Positions 56,701 through 63,541 of a stretch of DNA of 64,000 nucleotides are shown in pieces. This stretch comes from Thermoplasmata archaeon (GTDB lineage: Archaea > Thermoplasmatota > Thermoplasmata > Sysuiplasmatales > Sysuiplasmataceae). The stretch is taken from contig JAJZXY010000001.1 in the NCBI GenBank assembly GCA_021806165.1, positions 76,836-140,835 of the forward strand. The letters run 5' to 3'. The notes beneath the pieces are model-generated. The model saw only the letters and a program-made list of their open reading frames with translations. It searched no databases and had not been told where the DNA came from. Position numbers and translations under genes: made by a program. The stretch's first letter is position 1. Each line of letters starts with the position of its first letter.

Positions 56701-57381
56701 CCACCTTGTCCCCTTAATGCTGTTCAGTGCCCTGAACAGGAAGAAGAAGGTCACGGCGGTGAGCATCAGGACGAACGGGTCGTGTACACCAAAGCCGACT
56801 GTGCTTTCGCTTACGATGGAGGGGAGGAACGCCATCAGGGCTGCCGCGATTATGCCTGCCTCCTTTGAAAAGAGCTCCTTCCCCAGGTAGTAAGTGACCA
56901 CTATTGCTACGGTTCCGGAAATGGCCGACATGGAGACATAGGCCACGACTCCGGCGGTAAGCTGTCCCGAGTAGATTGAGCCTGTTGCCGGCAGGTGTGA
57001 GAAGAACGAGACTGGCCAGGTAAGCAGCACAGTGCTCCAGACGTAAAACGGCAGGAACGGGTTGAACGAGCCAATCGGGTAGTTCAGCATCGGGTCGAAC
57101 AGAAGCTGGTGGCCCGTGCCGAGCGCATAGCTCACCACATTGAAATAGAAGTCGGCATCAGACCCCCCGCTCAGTGATGGGAAGCCCCCGGCAATAGACT
57201 GGAAGAAGTCGAAGTAGAACCTGAGGTATGCCCCCAGCAGCACTATGATCACAAGAGCTCCGAACGTTGTCCAGTCTGCCTTCTTCAGTGAAGCATATCC
57301 TCTCTTCAACGCAGAATCCCTGTTTACTACTTCAGACCCGCCCCCTCTCCCGGTGGCCGCCTGCTTGCTATCAGATGCCAT
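50737..57381 (-). CDS. aglB: Giant AglB/STT3 oligosaccharyltransferase with a C-terminal repeat extension
   Basis: 2214 aa; typical AglB is about 600-1000. The N-terminal half is a GT-C membrane region with an acidic motif in the first loop (GGSDADFYFN), an HDPF motif at about residue 200 where others carry DxE, and the STT3 signature WWDYG at residues 622-626. A globular C-terminal domain follows to about residue 960 (IVLMEYYPGAY). Then come about eleven repeats of 80-90 residues of carboxypeptidase-regulatory-like type (G-x-V ... G-x-Y-x-V-x-L-P-x-G-x-Y), rich in sequons, then CARDB-like domains and one helix near 2190-2210 ending KKRRLIR. ATG 57381 is supported by an AT box at 57401-57410. 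Transfer of glycan to Asn is certain for the family; the role of the tail is unknown. Confidence 0.92.
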   Translation of the reverse strand: MASDSKQAATGRGGGSEVVNRDSALKRGYASLKKADWTTFGALVIIVLLGAYLRFYFDFFQSIAGGFPSLSGGSDADFYFNVVSYALGTGHQLLFDPMLNYPIGSFNPFLPFYVWSTVLLTWPVSFFSHLPATGSIYSGQLTAGVVAYVSMSAISGTVAIVVTYYLGKELFSKEAGIIAAALMAFLPSIVSESTVGFGVHDPFVLMLTAVTFFFLFRALNSIKGTRWVERWNRKDSYLPDTDAIASGVTRYYRDNKTSLLYAALAGVVLAGIANAWEGYSYIIVTISLFYLVQSFIYKFKNRDTLALTGIYAVAGSVLMVLALPVYYNSNAIYPWYYVSFVFFLGTLILGVIYTVARDVPWLTLISALVGIALVLVGVVEIADPRIIHGVIIKILTAQSYFIKSAVYTTIAEAQTPPFSLLALSLGGAVFFIAFAEVAYIFYRSPKGLTNSQMLMIIWFLISAFMAVSTVRFVLDATTAFVLYAGEGIFALVSWTDFSEIRKGFQTYGTSWSGIRKSVKIKHVLVVIFVAFIVVMPVVWTGIDAATPSTSKSSLNSQVYDVLPGFLRPSGYVANSTASPFYFGAFGYSLETQGTYFPPAWGYLNNLTGNITPYYDRPGYLSWWDYGSAAITFAQVPTVADDFQQGYQLASAFLFSQNQTQAISLLVARVLQAAYLANGNALPQNLTAALDSAGINSTYVSNVLASPGSYKNTVLAHPAVYGPFASSVTSQNVMYAVLMVTISNIGLNSVVRLYQTVSQLTGKFIGFFSVDARLFPFSATNTGVFYAPAFLGGRPIAGPGVYNIPYNYYTLSATTSTGVSYPLQSVPTGSQVVSYNINYQPMFYNMTLYRFFMGYSAYDITGQNLSGLPGLSGNFLYNSHLTNMGPLPGWMESHFEMIYRTAYYNPYPLKYVKDHPNDWSAISLQKAIQLAKADPTFQNYTVDLSPQSDFQNGIVLMEYYPGAYVNGTVLMGNGQPAKNVRVTVLDQWGIPHDVVYTNSQGQYSAVAMQGNDTIVYSSGALTTATQNLTQTGTILKEVNLNVSYSQAMRNPTLNSSTGLPAYNINMGVMTLGRTSVTGHIYFTTPSNLTYTPGVTPPVLNVGVKLINTTTGLTYSTYAANGVYNFTSVLPGEYNIYLTSGKSTILAQPNVTARYNFTTPQNLALTPYYVVGSVYNTAGAPASGLTVALQGAQNNYSAVVTTAANGSYSFPDLLVGNYTVYVSSSAYTSSHYTISAVTLNYTRSHPGFNITALTNTELSGTVTVGGQPAPAVTLYFYSKAGGIQPFSAISGQSGRYSLSIASGNYTVYSVYYSGSTPYVVLSNISLRGGTATAGFSLSDGYPVTGTVTGPGGTYSPYAQVSIQAQGIQLNFTTNSSGGFYAILPTGSYGIWTSGSNSAYLGTFSVNGAATSMNIVENQASTFSGQVATAVSGLARNITGAQFTFSYGNFTYSTYSNLTGYYSITLPDGFNPVVQLSSEGMVSQSIRLTSGSAYRTISMYARDVQFSGSAVGSAVLPSSINMTLSNINGTVVTVPVTNGAYSATIEPGIYSVSFSGYNSSTLQYTVTAAESNITVPVGHDTVFNADVVVKYNTTLAFKLPSSSGATNTTKLSRIDIFSPALSSPMVLDNVANNTSVYLRPAKYTVYAYTSVRNIPYAFLNVTDVVSPSTYVLSLDPVLNLSGTVYHGSSTLSSATVYITASSGATVQAAVQSGGTFSVSLPSSVYTVNASYVSTMNESGRQVYVLYSGGTVVKLSTSANVDIQTSVGSYNSTVSGTASWFYSIPVQSQLKFIPIGTTGAAAETETAGNGSFSVQLSPGNYTVETYSSGGNAANVTKLTVLPGQNATFNPVLDFAYSVNGSVAVPGIGGVDASITFNGAGGNFTIPSPGGRYSVMLPGGNYSITASYNTSSDGTLYAYTYNSTAHISSPSQIPVVLSLLPTYSVDLTVLSAQQSQGASGFTSVSLLVNNTGDVPDIFYMSVDNSNWYGSFTPTYVVLGTGRNSSAIVNVTLSSSNPAGGYNNVLFSATSLLSPSANSTAHTSIQVPVSYGFSTAFSSYGQEKVGRTISFSVVVNNTGNTVSNYVASVSNIAGLNAEGWRGGIYTTSNGPFYNDTFFSLKPGQNQTLTISLTATTANPTSILPVGVNVTQKETGSSSAISVPISLPKPVVTLNGITVSGQGASVSPPPLISLKRAVVIFVLATLIVADVYYAKKRRLIR

Positions 57382-57400
57382 TGAAATATGCCCAACCAAG

Positions 57401-57410
57401 CAGTATTTTT
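57401..57410 (-). promoter_or_regulatory. TATA-like box for aglB
   Basis: Minus-strand AAAAATACTG is centred about 25 bases before ATG 57381, consistent with a leaderless aglB message. Confidence 0.4.
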
Positions 57411-57503
57411 TGCGCAATAAGTTGAATTGCTATTTAAGCGTTGCACGCTGCCCCCGGGGCGCCCTTTGCGTGCGTTTATGGGGCGCTGGACTCCATTGAA
57501 CCA

Positions 57504-58163
57504 TTAATCTCCCCTGCCAGATCTTATCTCGGCCAGCAGGTTGCTTACAGATTCAAGCGGGTCCTTCGCCTCGTAAATGGACCTGCCGACTATTAGTGCG
57601 TCGGATCCGCTCCTGATCGCCGACTTGGCGGAGCCTCCCTGCGGCCCCACTCCCGGAGTGAGTATCGGTATCTTGCCAACAATGCCCCTGAGGTGCTTGA
57701 TCCTCTCCGGCCGGGTCGCGGGGGCGACTATACCGTCAACCTTCAGCTGCACGGCCATCTCAGCGATCCTGTCGGCAAACTCCACGTTTATCTCCGATGC
57801 GCCGGGGTTTGACATCTCTGTTACAAGGTAGACGGAGGCACCGTGGGCGCTGTTGATGCATGCCTCCACAGAATCCTTCCCCGGGAAACCGTGCACAATC
57901 AGCCCTGAGGCTCCAAGCTTGGAAGCGAGTGATGCTATCATCGAATTCGTGTGCGGCACGTCTGAAATCTTGAAATCACAGATGACCTTGAAATGATTGG
58001 ATATTTCAGTTATTATCCCGGGTCCCTGTGCGAGTATTATGGGCCAGTTGAGCTTGATTGCATCAACATACTTGCCAACGGAGTTGACTATATCCATAGC
58101 CCTCCTCCTTTCTGTTTCGTCCAGTGCCAGAACAAGGCCACGCTCAAATGTAATCTTCTTCAC
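57504..58163 (-). CDS. pyrF: Orotidine 5'-phosphate decarboxylase
   Basis: Last step of UMP synthesis. About 219 aa from GTG 58163, giving the archaeal length. LVLALDETERRRAM is the first strand, DFKISDVPHTN holds the catalytic Lys/Asp pair, and ILTPGVGPQGG and SDALIVGRSIYEAKDP make the phosphate site. The open frame reaches 58307, but the residues before 58169 are not family-like. Confidence 0.93.
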   Translation of the reverse strand: MKKITFERGLVLALDETERRRAMDIVNSVGKYVDAIKLNWPIILAQGPGIITEISNHFKVICDFKISDVPHTNSMIASLASKLGASGLIVHGFPGKDSVEACINSAHGASVYLVTEMSNPGASEINVEFADRIAEMAVQLKVDGIVAPATRPERIKHLRGIVGKIPILTPGVGPQGGSAKSAIRSGSDALIVGRSIYEAKDPLESVSNLLAEIRSGRGD

Positions 58164-58353
58164 CGTCACGGCCCTCCCATCTATTGGTCTTAATTCCTGT
58201 GACGTAGCCGCTCGGGCATTAAAACACTTTCCGTTAACTTCCTGCGACGCGTGCTGCTTGGCATGGTGCCCAATCCATTCATGCAAGCCGCAGATGCATG
58301 CGCTCAACGTCGTAGTATTTTCCCTTCCTCCTTATCATTCCTGGAAAGATGCC

Positions 58354-58823
58354 TTACTGGGCGAACTCCATGCCGGCGTAGAGCCTCTTTGCAGCTTCAT
58401 TGACACTCAGGACATCAAGGTATACACTCTCAATCTCCCGGCTGGCTTCAATGAGGATGGCCTGCATAAGCCTCCTCCCGATGCCAAGTCCCCCGTATCC
58501 CCTTGCCACGGCTATATCCAGTGTCCCGGTGTGCCCACACCCTCCAGATCCCTACTCATCCTTTTGTCGCAGTCACCGGCGATCCGCCCGTCCATCTCAG
58601 CTACTCGGGCAATGGTCCCGCCATCTTTGAAATCACTGTAGAGCTTCGAGAACCATTCCACCTGCCTGCTTTCCGACGGTTTCTCCCTTTCAAGTACGAG
58701 GCCGATTCCAGGACTCTGCCACAGCTCACCATAGGATGGCCTGTAGTCTTCCGCCATCCGCGTGAAGTCCCCCCAGCGCAACTCCCTGATCAGCGTGGAC
58801 GCCGCCCCTTTTCCTTCAGACAC
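58354..58823 (-). pseudogene. GNAT acetyltransferase broken by a frameshift
   Basis: Two frames together make one GNAT. The first runs STLIRELRWGDFTRM to GRIAGDCDKRMSRDLEG and ends in a stop just after PGHWI. The second frame continues with the acetyl-CoA motif: TLDIAVARGYGGLGIGRRLM, then SREIESVYLDVLSVNEAAKRLY, to TAA at 58354-58356. The switch lies near the GGTGTGGGC run at about 58530; one base is missing or two are extra. GTG 58823 is a likely start; the frame is open to 58925. Decay or a sequencing error are both possible. It overlaps the promoter side of the PP-loop gene. Confidence 0.75.
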
Positions 58824-58871
58824 GGCCGGATGATGGGCAGATATGTCCTTAGAGCCGGCAGATGGGAGATG

Positions 58872-58878
58872 TTTTAAA
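58872..58878 (+). promoter_or_regulatory. Near-symmetric TATA box between the GNAT and PP-loop genes
   Basis: TTTTAAA is centred 26 bases before ATG 58901 on the plus strand, predicting a leaderless PP-loop message. Read on the other strand (TTTAAAA) it is placed to serve the acetyltransferase gene too. Confidence 0.5.
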
Positions 58879-58900
58879 CAACTGCCCAAATCACGAGCGC

Positions 58901-59641
58901 ATGCAGTCAGCCGGGGCGCAGGCACTTCTTGACCTCCTCAGGTCATCAGTCAGGCGTTCTGCCGGAAACGAACCTGTGGCCGTCCTTTTTTCAGGAGGGC
59001 TCGATAGCAGCATTGTGGCTGCCCTCTGCGCCGAGGTATCCGATGTCACCCTGTACACCGTCGGCACCGCAACGGCCACCGACATACATGCGGCTGTTGC
59101 GGGTGCATCGCGCTCCTTCCTCAGACTCGTCACCGTTGTAACAGCAGACGAGGAGGTGCGGGCTGCTTCGCTCGGCGTCAGCGAGCTGTTCAGGGAGAAG
59201 CTGGGGACGGACCCGGACATTCTCCAGAGGTCGATATTCTCACCAATGTTCCACGTCATGCGGTTCGTGAAGGAGAAGCATGTATTCACAGGCCAAGGGG
59301 CAGACGAACTCTTCGGCGGCTACCACAGGTACCTGGACATGGACCCTGAATTGAGAGAAAGGGCAATGAGGCACGATGCACTGGCGCTCCTTTCGGGTGG
59401 AACAGGCAGGGATGTCTGTATTGCAGAGCACTACGGCAAGGTTCTGCACATGCCCTTCCTGTCGAGAGGGGTTGTCGACTTCTCCTTCGCGCTGCCGCCA
59501 TCTGCAAAGATTGAAGGGCAGGTGAGGAAGAAAATACTGCGCGAGTGCGCAGCTATGCTCTCCCTGCATGCATCCTCTGCCGACAAGAAGGCGATGCAGT
59601 ACGGCAGCGGATTCAGCCGCGTGCTTTCAAAAAGCGGATGA
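58901..59641 (+). CDS. PP-loop ATPase, asparagine-synthase-like, without glutaminase
   Basis: 246 aa. The ATP PP-loop is VLFSGGLDSSI (SGGLDSS at residues 31-37), followed by the second motif TGQGADELFGGYHRY and the C-terminal region LHMPFLSRGVVDF typical of asparagine synthase C-domains. There is no N-terminal glutamine amidotransferase, so it would need ammonia or act on another substrate. ATG 58901 fits a leaderless start behind the TATA box. The stop abuts that of the next convergent gene. Confidence 0.85.
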   Translation: MQSAGAQALLDLLRSSVRRSAGNEPVAVLFSGGLDSSIVAALCAEVSDVTLYTVGTATATDIHAAVAGASRSFLRLVTVVTADEEVRAASLGVSELFREKLGTDPDILQRSIFSPMFHVMRFVKEKHVFTGQGADELFGGYHRYLDMDPELRERAMRHDALALLSGGTGRDVCIAEHYGKVLHMPFLSRGVVDFSFALPPSAKIEGQVRKKILRECAAMLSLHASSADKKAMQYGSGFSRVLSKSG

Positions 59642-60082
59642 CTACAGCGTCCTGCGGTATTCCATCTGAAGCGTCTCGACCGCCGAAGTCCCTTCACGGG
59701 GAAGCTGCTCCATGGTGATGAAATGCATCATGTCTATTCTCCTTATCGTTCTGTAGTCAAGGGATGTCGGCCCCTCCTTGAGATTGAACAGGAATTCATC
59801 ATCCTCCGCCTCGTATTCGCAGACATACGTGCCTGCAGATTCACCATCTATATCCCATCTTCCCAGGACATTCCAGCCCTCGGTCCATATCTCGAAGTGC
59901 CTCTTCCCGACGGTATCGCCGTCCACGGAGAGGATGGAATCGCCTGTGATCTTCCCGTCCCTGAGCGTGCATGACAGCACGTCCGTGAATCTAGTCTCGT
60001 CCATGTTGTTGAGCGTTCCCTTCCACTCCCCCTCCAAGAAAGTAAGACGCCTGAATATGCTTTCCGGGCCCTGCGATGGCAT
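59642..60082 (-). CDS. Lipocalin-like beta-barrel protein (DUF1579-like), unknown
   Basis: 146 aa, no signal or helix. Alternating strands: FLEGEWKGTLNNMDE, FTDVLSCTLRDGKITGDSIL, RHFEIWTEGWNVLGRW, TYVCEYEAEDDEFLFNLKEG. The GEW-G start and barrel pattern resemble small lipocalin-like families. Role unknown. It sits convergent with the PP-loop gene, stop against stop. Confidence 0.65.
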   Translation of the reverse strand: MPSQGPESIFRRLTFLEGEWKGTLNNMDETRFTDVLSCTLRDGKITGDSILSVDGDTVGKRHFEIWTEGWNVLGRWDIDGESAGTYVCEYEAEDDEFLFNLKEGPTSLDYRTIRRIDMMHFITMEQLPREGTSAVETLQMEYRRTL

Positions 60083-60212
60083 GATTTACAGAAGCGGTTC
60101 AGTTCAGGGTGTGAGATATAGTTTGTCGTCGGCATCTCGCCTGCAGCAATATCAAAACTTAGTAAACCAAAAACTTAAATTGCATCAAGATGTTCAAGCG
60201 GGCGGTGATTAA

Positions 60213-60836
60213 TTGGCCAGGCAGAAGTATTCAGCTGTACCATTGAAATACAAGGAAGTAGAAGGAATTTCAGCCAGGACCTTCTCCGAGCATTTCAAGC
60301 TCTATGAAGGGTATGTGAACAAGACCAACGAGATTTACGAGAAGATAGCCAACAACTTTGCCGACTCAACAAAATCGGCCGGCACCTATAGCGAGTACGG
60401 TGAGGCCAAGAGGCAGCTCTCATTCTGTCTTGGCGGCATGTGGAACCACAAGCTCTACTTCGGCGACTTCGAAAACGGCAGCGGAACCAAACCATCGGAT
60501 GCGCTTGTAAGGGCCATGACAGAGGATTTCGGCTCGTTCGAGAAGTGGAAGGAGGATTTTGTTGCAAGCGGGCTTGCCGCCAGGGGCTGGGCAATGCTCT
60601 GCTACGGTCTCGACGACGGGAAGCTTCACAATGTGGTTCTTGATGCCCAGAATGCAGGTTTTCCCGCAACGGTTGTTCCACTTGTACTGATGGACGTGTA
60701 TGAGCATGCCTACTTCATCGACTACGGAACAGCCAGGAAGCCCTACTTCGAGGCATTCTTCAAAAGCATCAACTGGAACTACATATCGAAGCGCTTTGAG
60801 AAGTGCGGCAGGATGAGCAAGATCTGGAACGAGTAG
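60213..60836 (+). CDS. sod: Superoxide dismutase, Fe/Mn family
   Basis: 207 aa. The four metal ligands are His27 (SEHFKLY), His79 (MWNHKLYF), Asp161 and His165 (LVLMDVYEHAYF). The start is TTG 60213, with the extended Shine-Dalgarno GGTGAT just upstream. The GG pair in FCLGGMWNHK and terminal WNYISKRF are family-typical. Metal choice cannot be read reliably. It shows exposure to oxygen. Confidence 0.96.
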   Translation: MARQKYSAVPLKYKEVEGISARTFSEHFKLYEGYVNKTNEIYEKIANNFADSTKSAGTYSEYGEAKRQLSFCLGGMWNHKLYFGDFENGSGTKPSDALVRAMTEDFGSFEKWKEDFVASGLAARGWAMLCYGLDDGKLHNVVLDAQNAGFPATVVPLVLMDVYEHAYFIDYGTARKPYFEAFFKSINWNYISKRFEKCGRMSKIWNE

Positions 60837-60870
60837 TCGGCTCTTCCGCGCCCGCAGCAATGCGGGCAAA

Positions 60871-60887
60871 TCCCTTTATCTTTTTAT
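60871..60887 (+). terminator. T-rich terminator candidate after sod
   Basis: After the sod stop at 60836, the run CTTTATCTTTTTAT at about 60871-60887 is a likely archaeal T-tract terminator. It overlaps the stop of the convergent membrane gene, so evidence is only compositional. Confidence 0.35.
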
Positions 60888-63458
60888 CAGCCGCCTGACC
60901 CTTTTCCACAGGTTTGCAGCCTCAGCAGGATAGAGTGTTACCAGGAGAATGGCTGCAGATGCCGCATAGGCTGTACCTGAAATTGCATAGCCTGCTGCGG
61001 CAGCGGTGAATCCTGAGAAGTGGAAGCCAACCTGTCCGGGGCCGCCTGTCACAGTGTAGATGGAGTAGAGCGGCCCTTCCAGGGATGCGGTCGTATTGCC
61101 CGCCGGCTGCTCTGCGTAATATGAGACAAGGCCGCTGCTGCTACTCCATGATGAGACACCGCTTCCCGCAGGGGGGATGAAGACGAGATAGTTTGTGGCG
61201 CCGATGCCCAGGAGGCCCGGCAGCGAGACGCTGAAGCTTGCGGGGTTTTCCTCATAGCTTGCGAGGGGAACATTTCCGGCCTGCGAACCGTTGGAGCCCT
61301 GGCCACCCGGTATCCATGCGTAGTCCATAAGGTTGACCTGGGAGGAAAGATTAACCAGCTCAGCATAAGATGAGAAATGCCTGACCTGCTGCACTATGTA
61401 TGCCCTCGAAACCCGGTGGAGGTTGAGGAAAAGGGCGCACTCGCTCGTGTTCAGCACAAGCGCAAGGTCAGACTGCCTGTACAGGAATGAGTAATTCCAG
61501 TAGTCTGCGCTCTTGCTGAGGAAGACGTACTTCGCGTCAAGGAGTGACAGTATGTTGCCCAGGTGCGTAACGTTGTTGCGCTGCGAAAGCACCTGTGTGA
61601 CCAGCAGATCCGCTGCTCCCTGCACCGCTTCCTCCCCCCCCACATACGAGTTAGTGCCGCCGAATACCAGGTTCTGCCTGAAGAACTGGTTGAACGGGCT
61701 GGCAAACTTTGTCTGCGACCAGTTGTAATACATGTAGGTGTGCCATGGGAAAACTATGACCGAGTTGTCAGATGTATTCTGACTCATGATGTTTCCGGCC
61801 GTGTACCATGAGGATGGATACTGCACATTTGTGAGCTGGCCGTTGAACCCGTCAACCTCCATGTACGAATAGGCAAATGGTGCAATCAGCGCGACGGCCA
61901 TGAGCATGACGACTGCGATCTCCGCAAACCTCCTAGCGGTTCCCCTGGAGGGGACGGCAGCTCCGCTTCTCAGGAATGACTCAAGTTCGTATATGCCCAG
62001 CGCGCCGAGGTAGCTGTAAGCGAGCACCACCACCGCAACCATCTTCTGCGGCTCCCTGAAGCCGCTGAAGAAGGGCATGTTGTTGAACAGGTAGGTGTAT
62101 ATCCCGGATGTGAGAGGCGAGGAGATGCCCGTAGCCAGTATGATGCTTGCGACCATGCCCACGGTAAGGGTGGCAACCAGCGGTCCCCTCCTTCTGCTGT
62201 TCCAGTTTGAAACTATGCCAAAGACGGCCAGGAAGAGGAAGAGAAGGAAGAATATTATCAGATCGGGGTAGGCTGTTATGGGGTAGGCATAACCTGTCCT
62301 GAAGAAACCGTACATTGCTGCTATGCTAAGCATGGTGTTGTTGTAGATTGTGGGCTGCGATGCAAATGCTATCGCATCCAGGAATGTGAAACCGCCGAGT
62401 ATCCTGCCCGATGCGGCACCTGAGAACAGAAGCCAGTATGCGTTGAAAAGGGCAAACATTGCGGCAAAGGAGAGGATCGGCCCGGCACTGCCCCTGACGT
62501 ATTTCAGCACTTCCCCCCTGTTGTAAACTGTCTTTGCAGCATAGTAGATTACAGCCAGTGCAAGCAGTAGAACCAGGGTATGTGTGTCAAAAACAGCAAC
62601 GAGGGAGAACAGCGATGCCGCAAAGAATGCCTGCCTGAACCATCTGCCTGAGCCGCCTGAGTCAGCAAGGTTCACAAATGCCAGCAGGCAGAGCGGCATG
62701 AGCGCATATGCGAACGAGAGCGCCCATGCGCCCGCAAGTATGCGGGCATAGAGGAACGGGTTGACAGTGTACAGAAATGATGCATAGTATCTCGCAGGCC
62801 CCATCTTCCTCCCTGCGAACATGTACATCGAATAGCCGGAGAGGAAGAATGTCAGGAAGAGGAATAGCTTCTCCACCGCCCATCCCGGCACCGCCATAAC
62901 CGCCGCGGCCTGGAAGGCCGTCAGCGCAGCGGCTCCTCCGAGTGATGTGCCAATTCCATATAGCCCCGCCGCTGGAACAACGGGGCCGAATACCATGTCG
63001 GTCACAAGGACGTAACCGGGGGAAAGGAATGCCTGCATGATGAGCAGTGACAGCAGTGCAAAGGATGCAACAGGAAGCAGCTCCCTGGCGGCACCCTGGA
63101 ATCTGCCGCCGTCTGAAATGAGCTTTGAAATGCGCCTGATGCCCCTACCGGCGATGCGGGAGAGGCGCCCTCCCCGGTGCCTTTCCCGGTAGCCGTCGGC
63201 TATCATGAGGATGACGCCAGCCACGAGGCAGTAGTAGGAGACAATGGCAATGTCGTTGGCAGCACCGCTGTTGCCTGCCGCATCTTCAACGGCGGCGCTC
63301 ACAAGCAGGACAAGAGCAAGGCCTATCAGGTACCTGGGATCAGTCCTGTAGAGCAGGTAGGCTGCTGTGAAAGGGAGCAGTATCGCGAGCCCTACTATAT
63401 TGTATATCTCCGTCTCCTGCCTCCTCGGGAACAGAATACCTGCCTGTAGATAAAGCAA
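60876..63458 (-). CDS. Large polytopic membrane protein, GT-C glycosyltransferase-like
   Basis: About 860 aa. Ten or more helices spread over roughly the first 530 residues (for example NPFLYARILAGAWALSFAYAL and SLVAVFDTHTLVLLLALAV), then an extracellular C-terminal domain with sequons (NTSDNS, NYSFLY) and a final helix with a basic end RRLIKR. The layout resembles large GT-C enzymes that use polyprenyl-linked sugars. No WWDYG is present, so it is not a second AglB. A role in glycan assembly is inferred. The start is TTG 63458, with a shared TATA region upstream. Confidence 0.65.
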   Translation of the reverse strand: MLYLQAGILFPRRQETEIYNIVGLAILLPFTAAYLLYRTDPRYLIGLALVLLVSAAVEDAAGNSGAANDIAIVSYYCLVAGVILMIADGYRERHRGGRLSRIAGRGIRRISKLISDGGRFQGAARELLPVASFALLSLLIMQAFLSPGYVLVTDMVFGPVVPAAGLYGIGTSLGGAAALTAFQAAAVMAVPGWAVEKLFLFLTFFLSGYSMYMFAGRKMGPARYYASFLYTVNPFLYARILAGAWALSFAYALMPLCLLAFVNLADSGGSGRWFRQAFFAASLFSLVAVFDTHTLVLLLALAVIYYAAKTVYNRGEVLKYVRGSAGPILSFAAMFALFNAYWLLFSGAASGRILGGFTFLDAIAFASQPTIYNNTMLSIAAMYGFFRTGYAYPITAYPDLIIFFLLFLFLAVFGIVSNWNSRRRGPLVATLTVGMVASIILATGISSPLTSGIYTYLFNNMPFFSGFREPQKMVAVVVLAYSYLGALGIYELESFLRSGAAVPSRGTARRFAEIAVVMLMAVALIAPFAYSYMEVDGFNGQLTNVQYPSSWYTAGNIMSQNTSDNSVIVFPWHTYMYYNWSQTKFASPFNQFFRQNLVFGGTNSYVGGEEAVQGAADLLVTQVLSQRNNVTHLGNILSLLDAKYVFLSKSADYWNYSFLYRQSDLALVLNTSECALFLNLHRVSRAYIVQQVRHFSSYAELVNLSSQVNLMDYAWIPGGQGSNGSQAGNVPLASYEENPASFSVSLPGLLGIGATNYLVFIPPAGSGVSSWSSSSGLVSYYAEQPAGNTTASLEGPLYSIYTVTGGPGQVGFHFSGFTAAAAGYAISGTAYAASAAILLVTLYPAEAANLWKRVRRLIKR

Positions 63459-63500
63459 GACGCCTCTGTCCGGGCAATGTACGTTCGGATGTCTGGCTTA

Positions 63501-63510
63501 GTTTTATACA
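63501..63510. promoter_or_regulatory. Shared TATA region between two divergent genes
   Basis: GTTTTATACA reads as a TATA box on the plus strand for the TTG at 63542 and, reversed (TGTATAAAAC), on the minus strand for the membrane gene starting at 63458. Spacing is about 36 and 48 bases, leaving short leaders. Confidence 0.45.
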
Positions 63511-63541
63511 TGTTACCGTTTATTGTCTGTAAGGTGGTACT

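Noticed and set aside
50737..57381. Reverse-frame open stretches inside aglB as separate genes
   Set aside because: They follow the repeat composition of the coding strand and carry no start signals or motifs.
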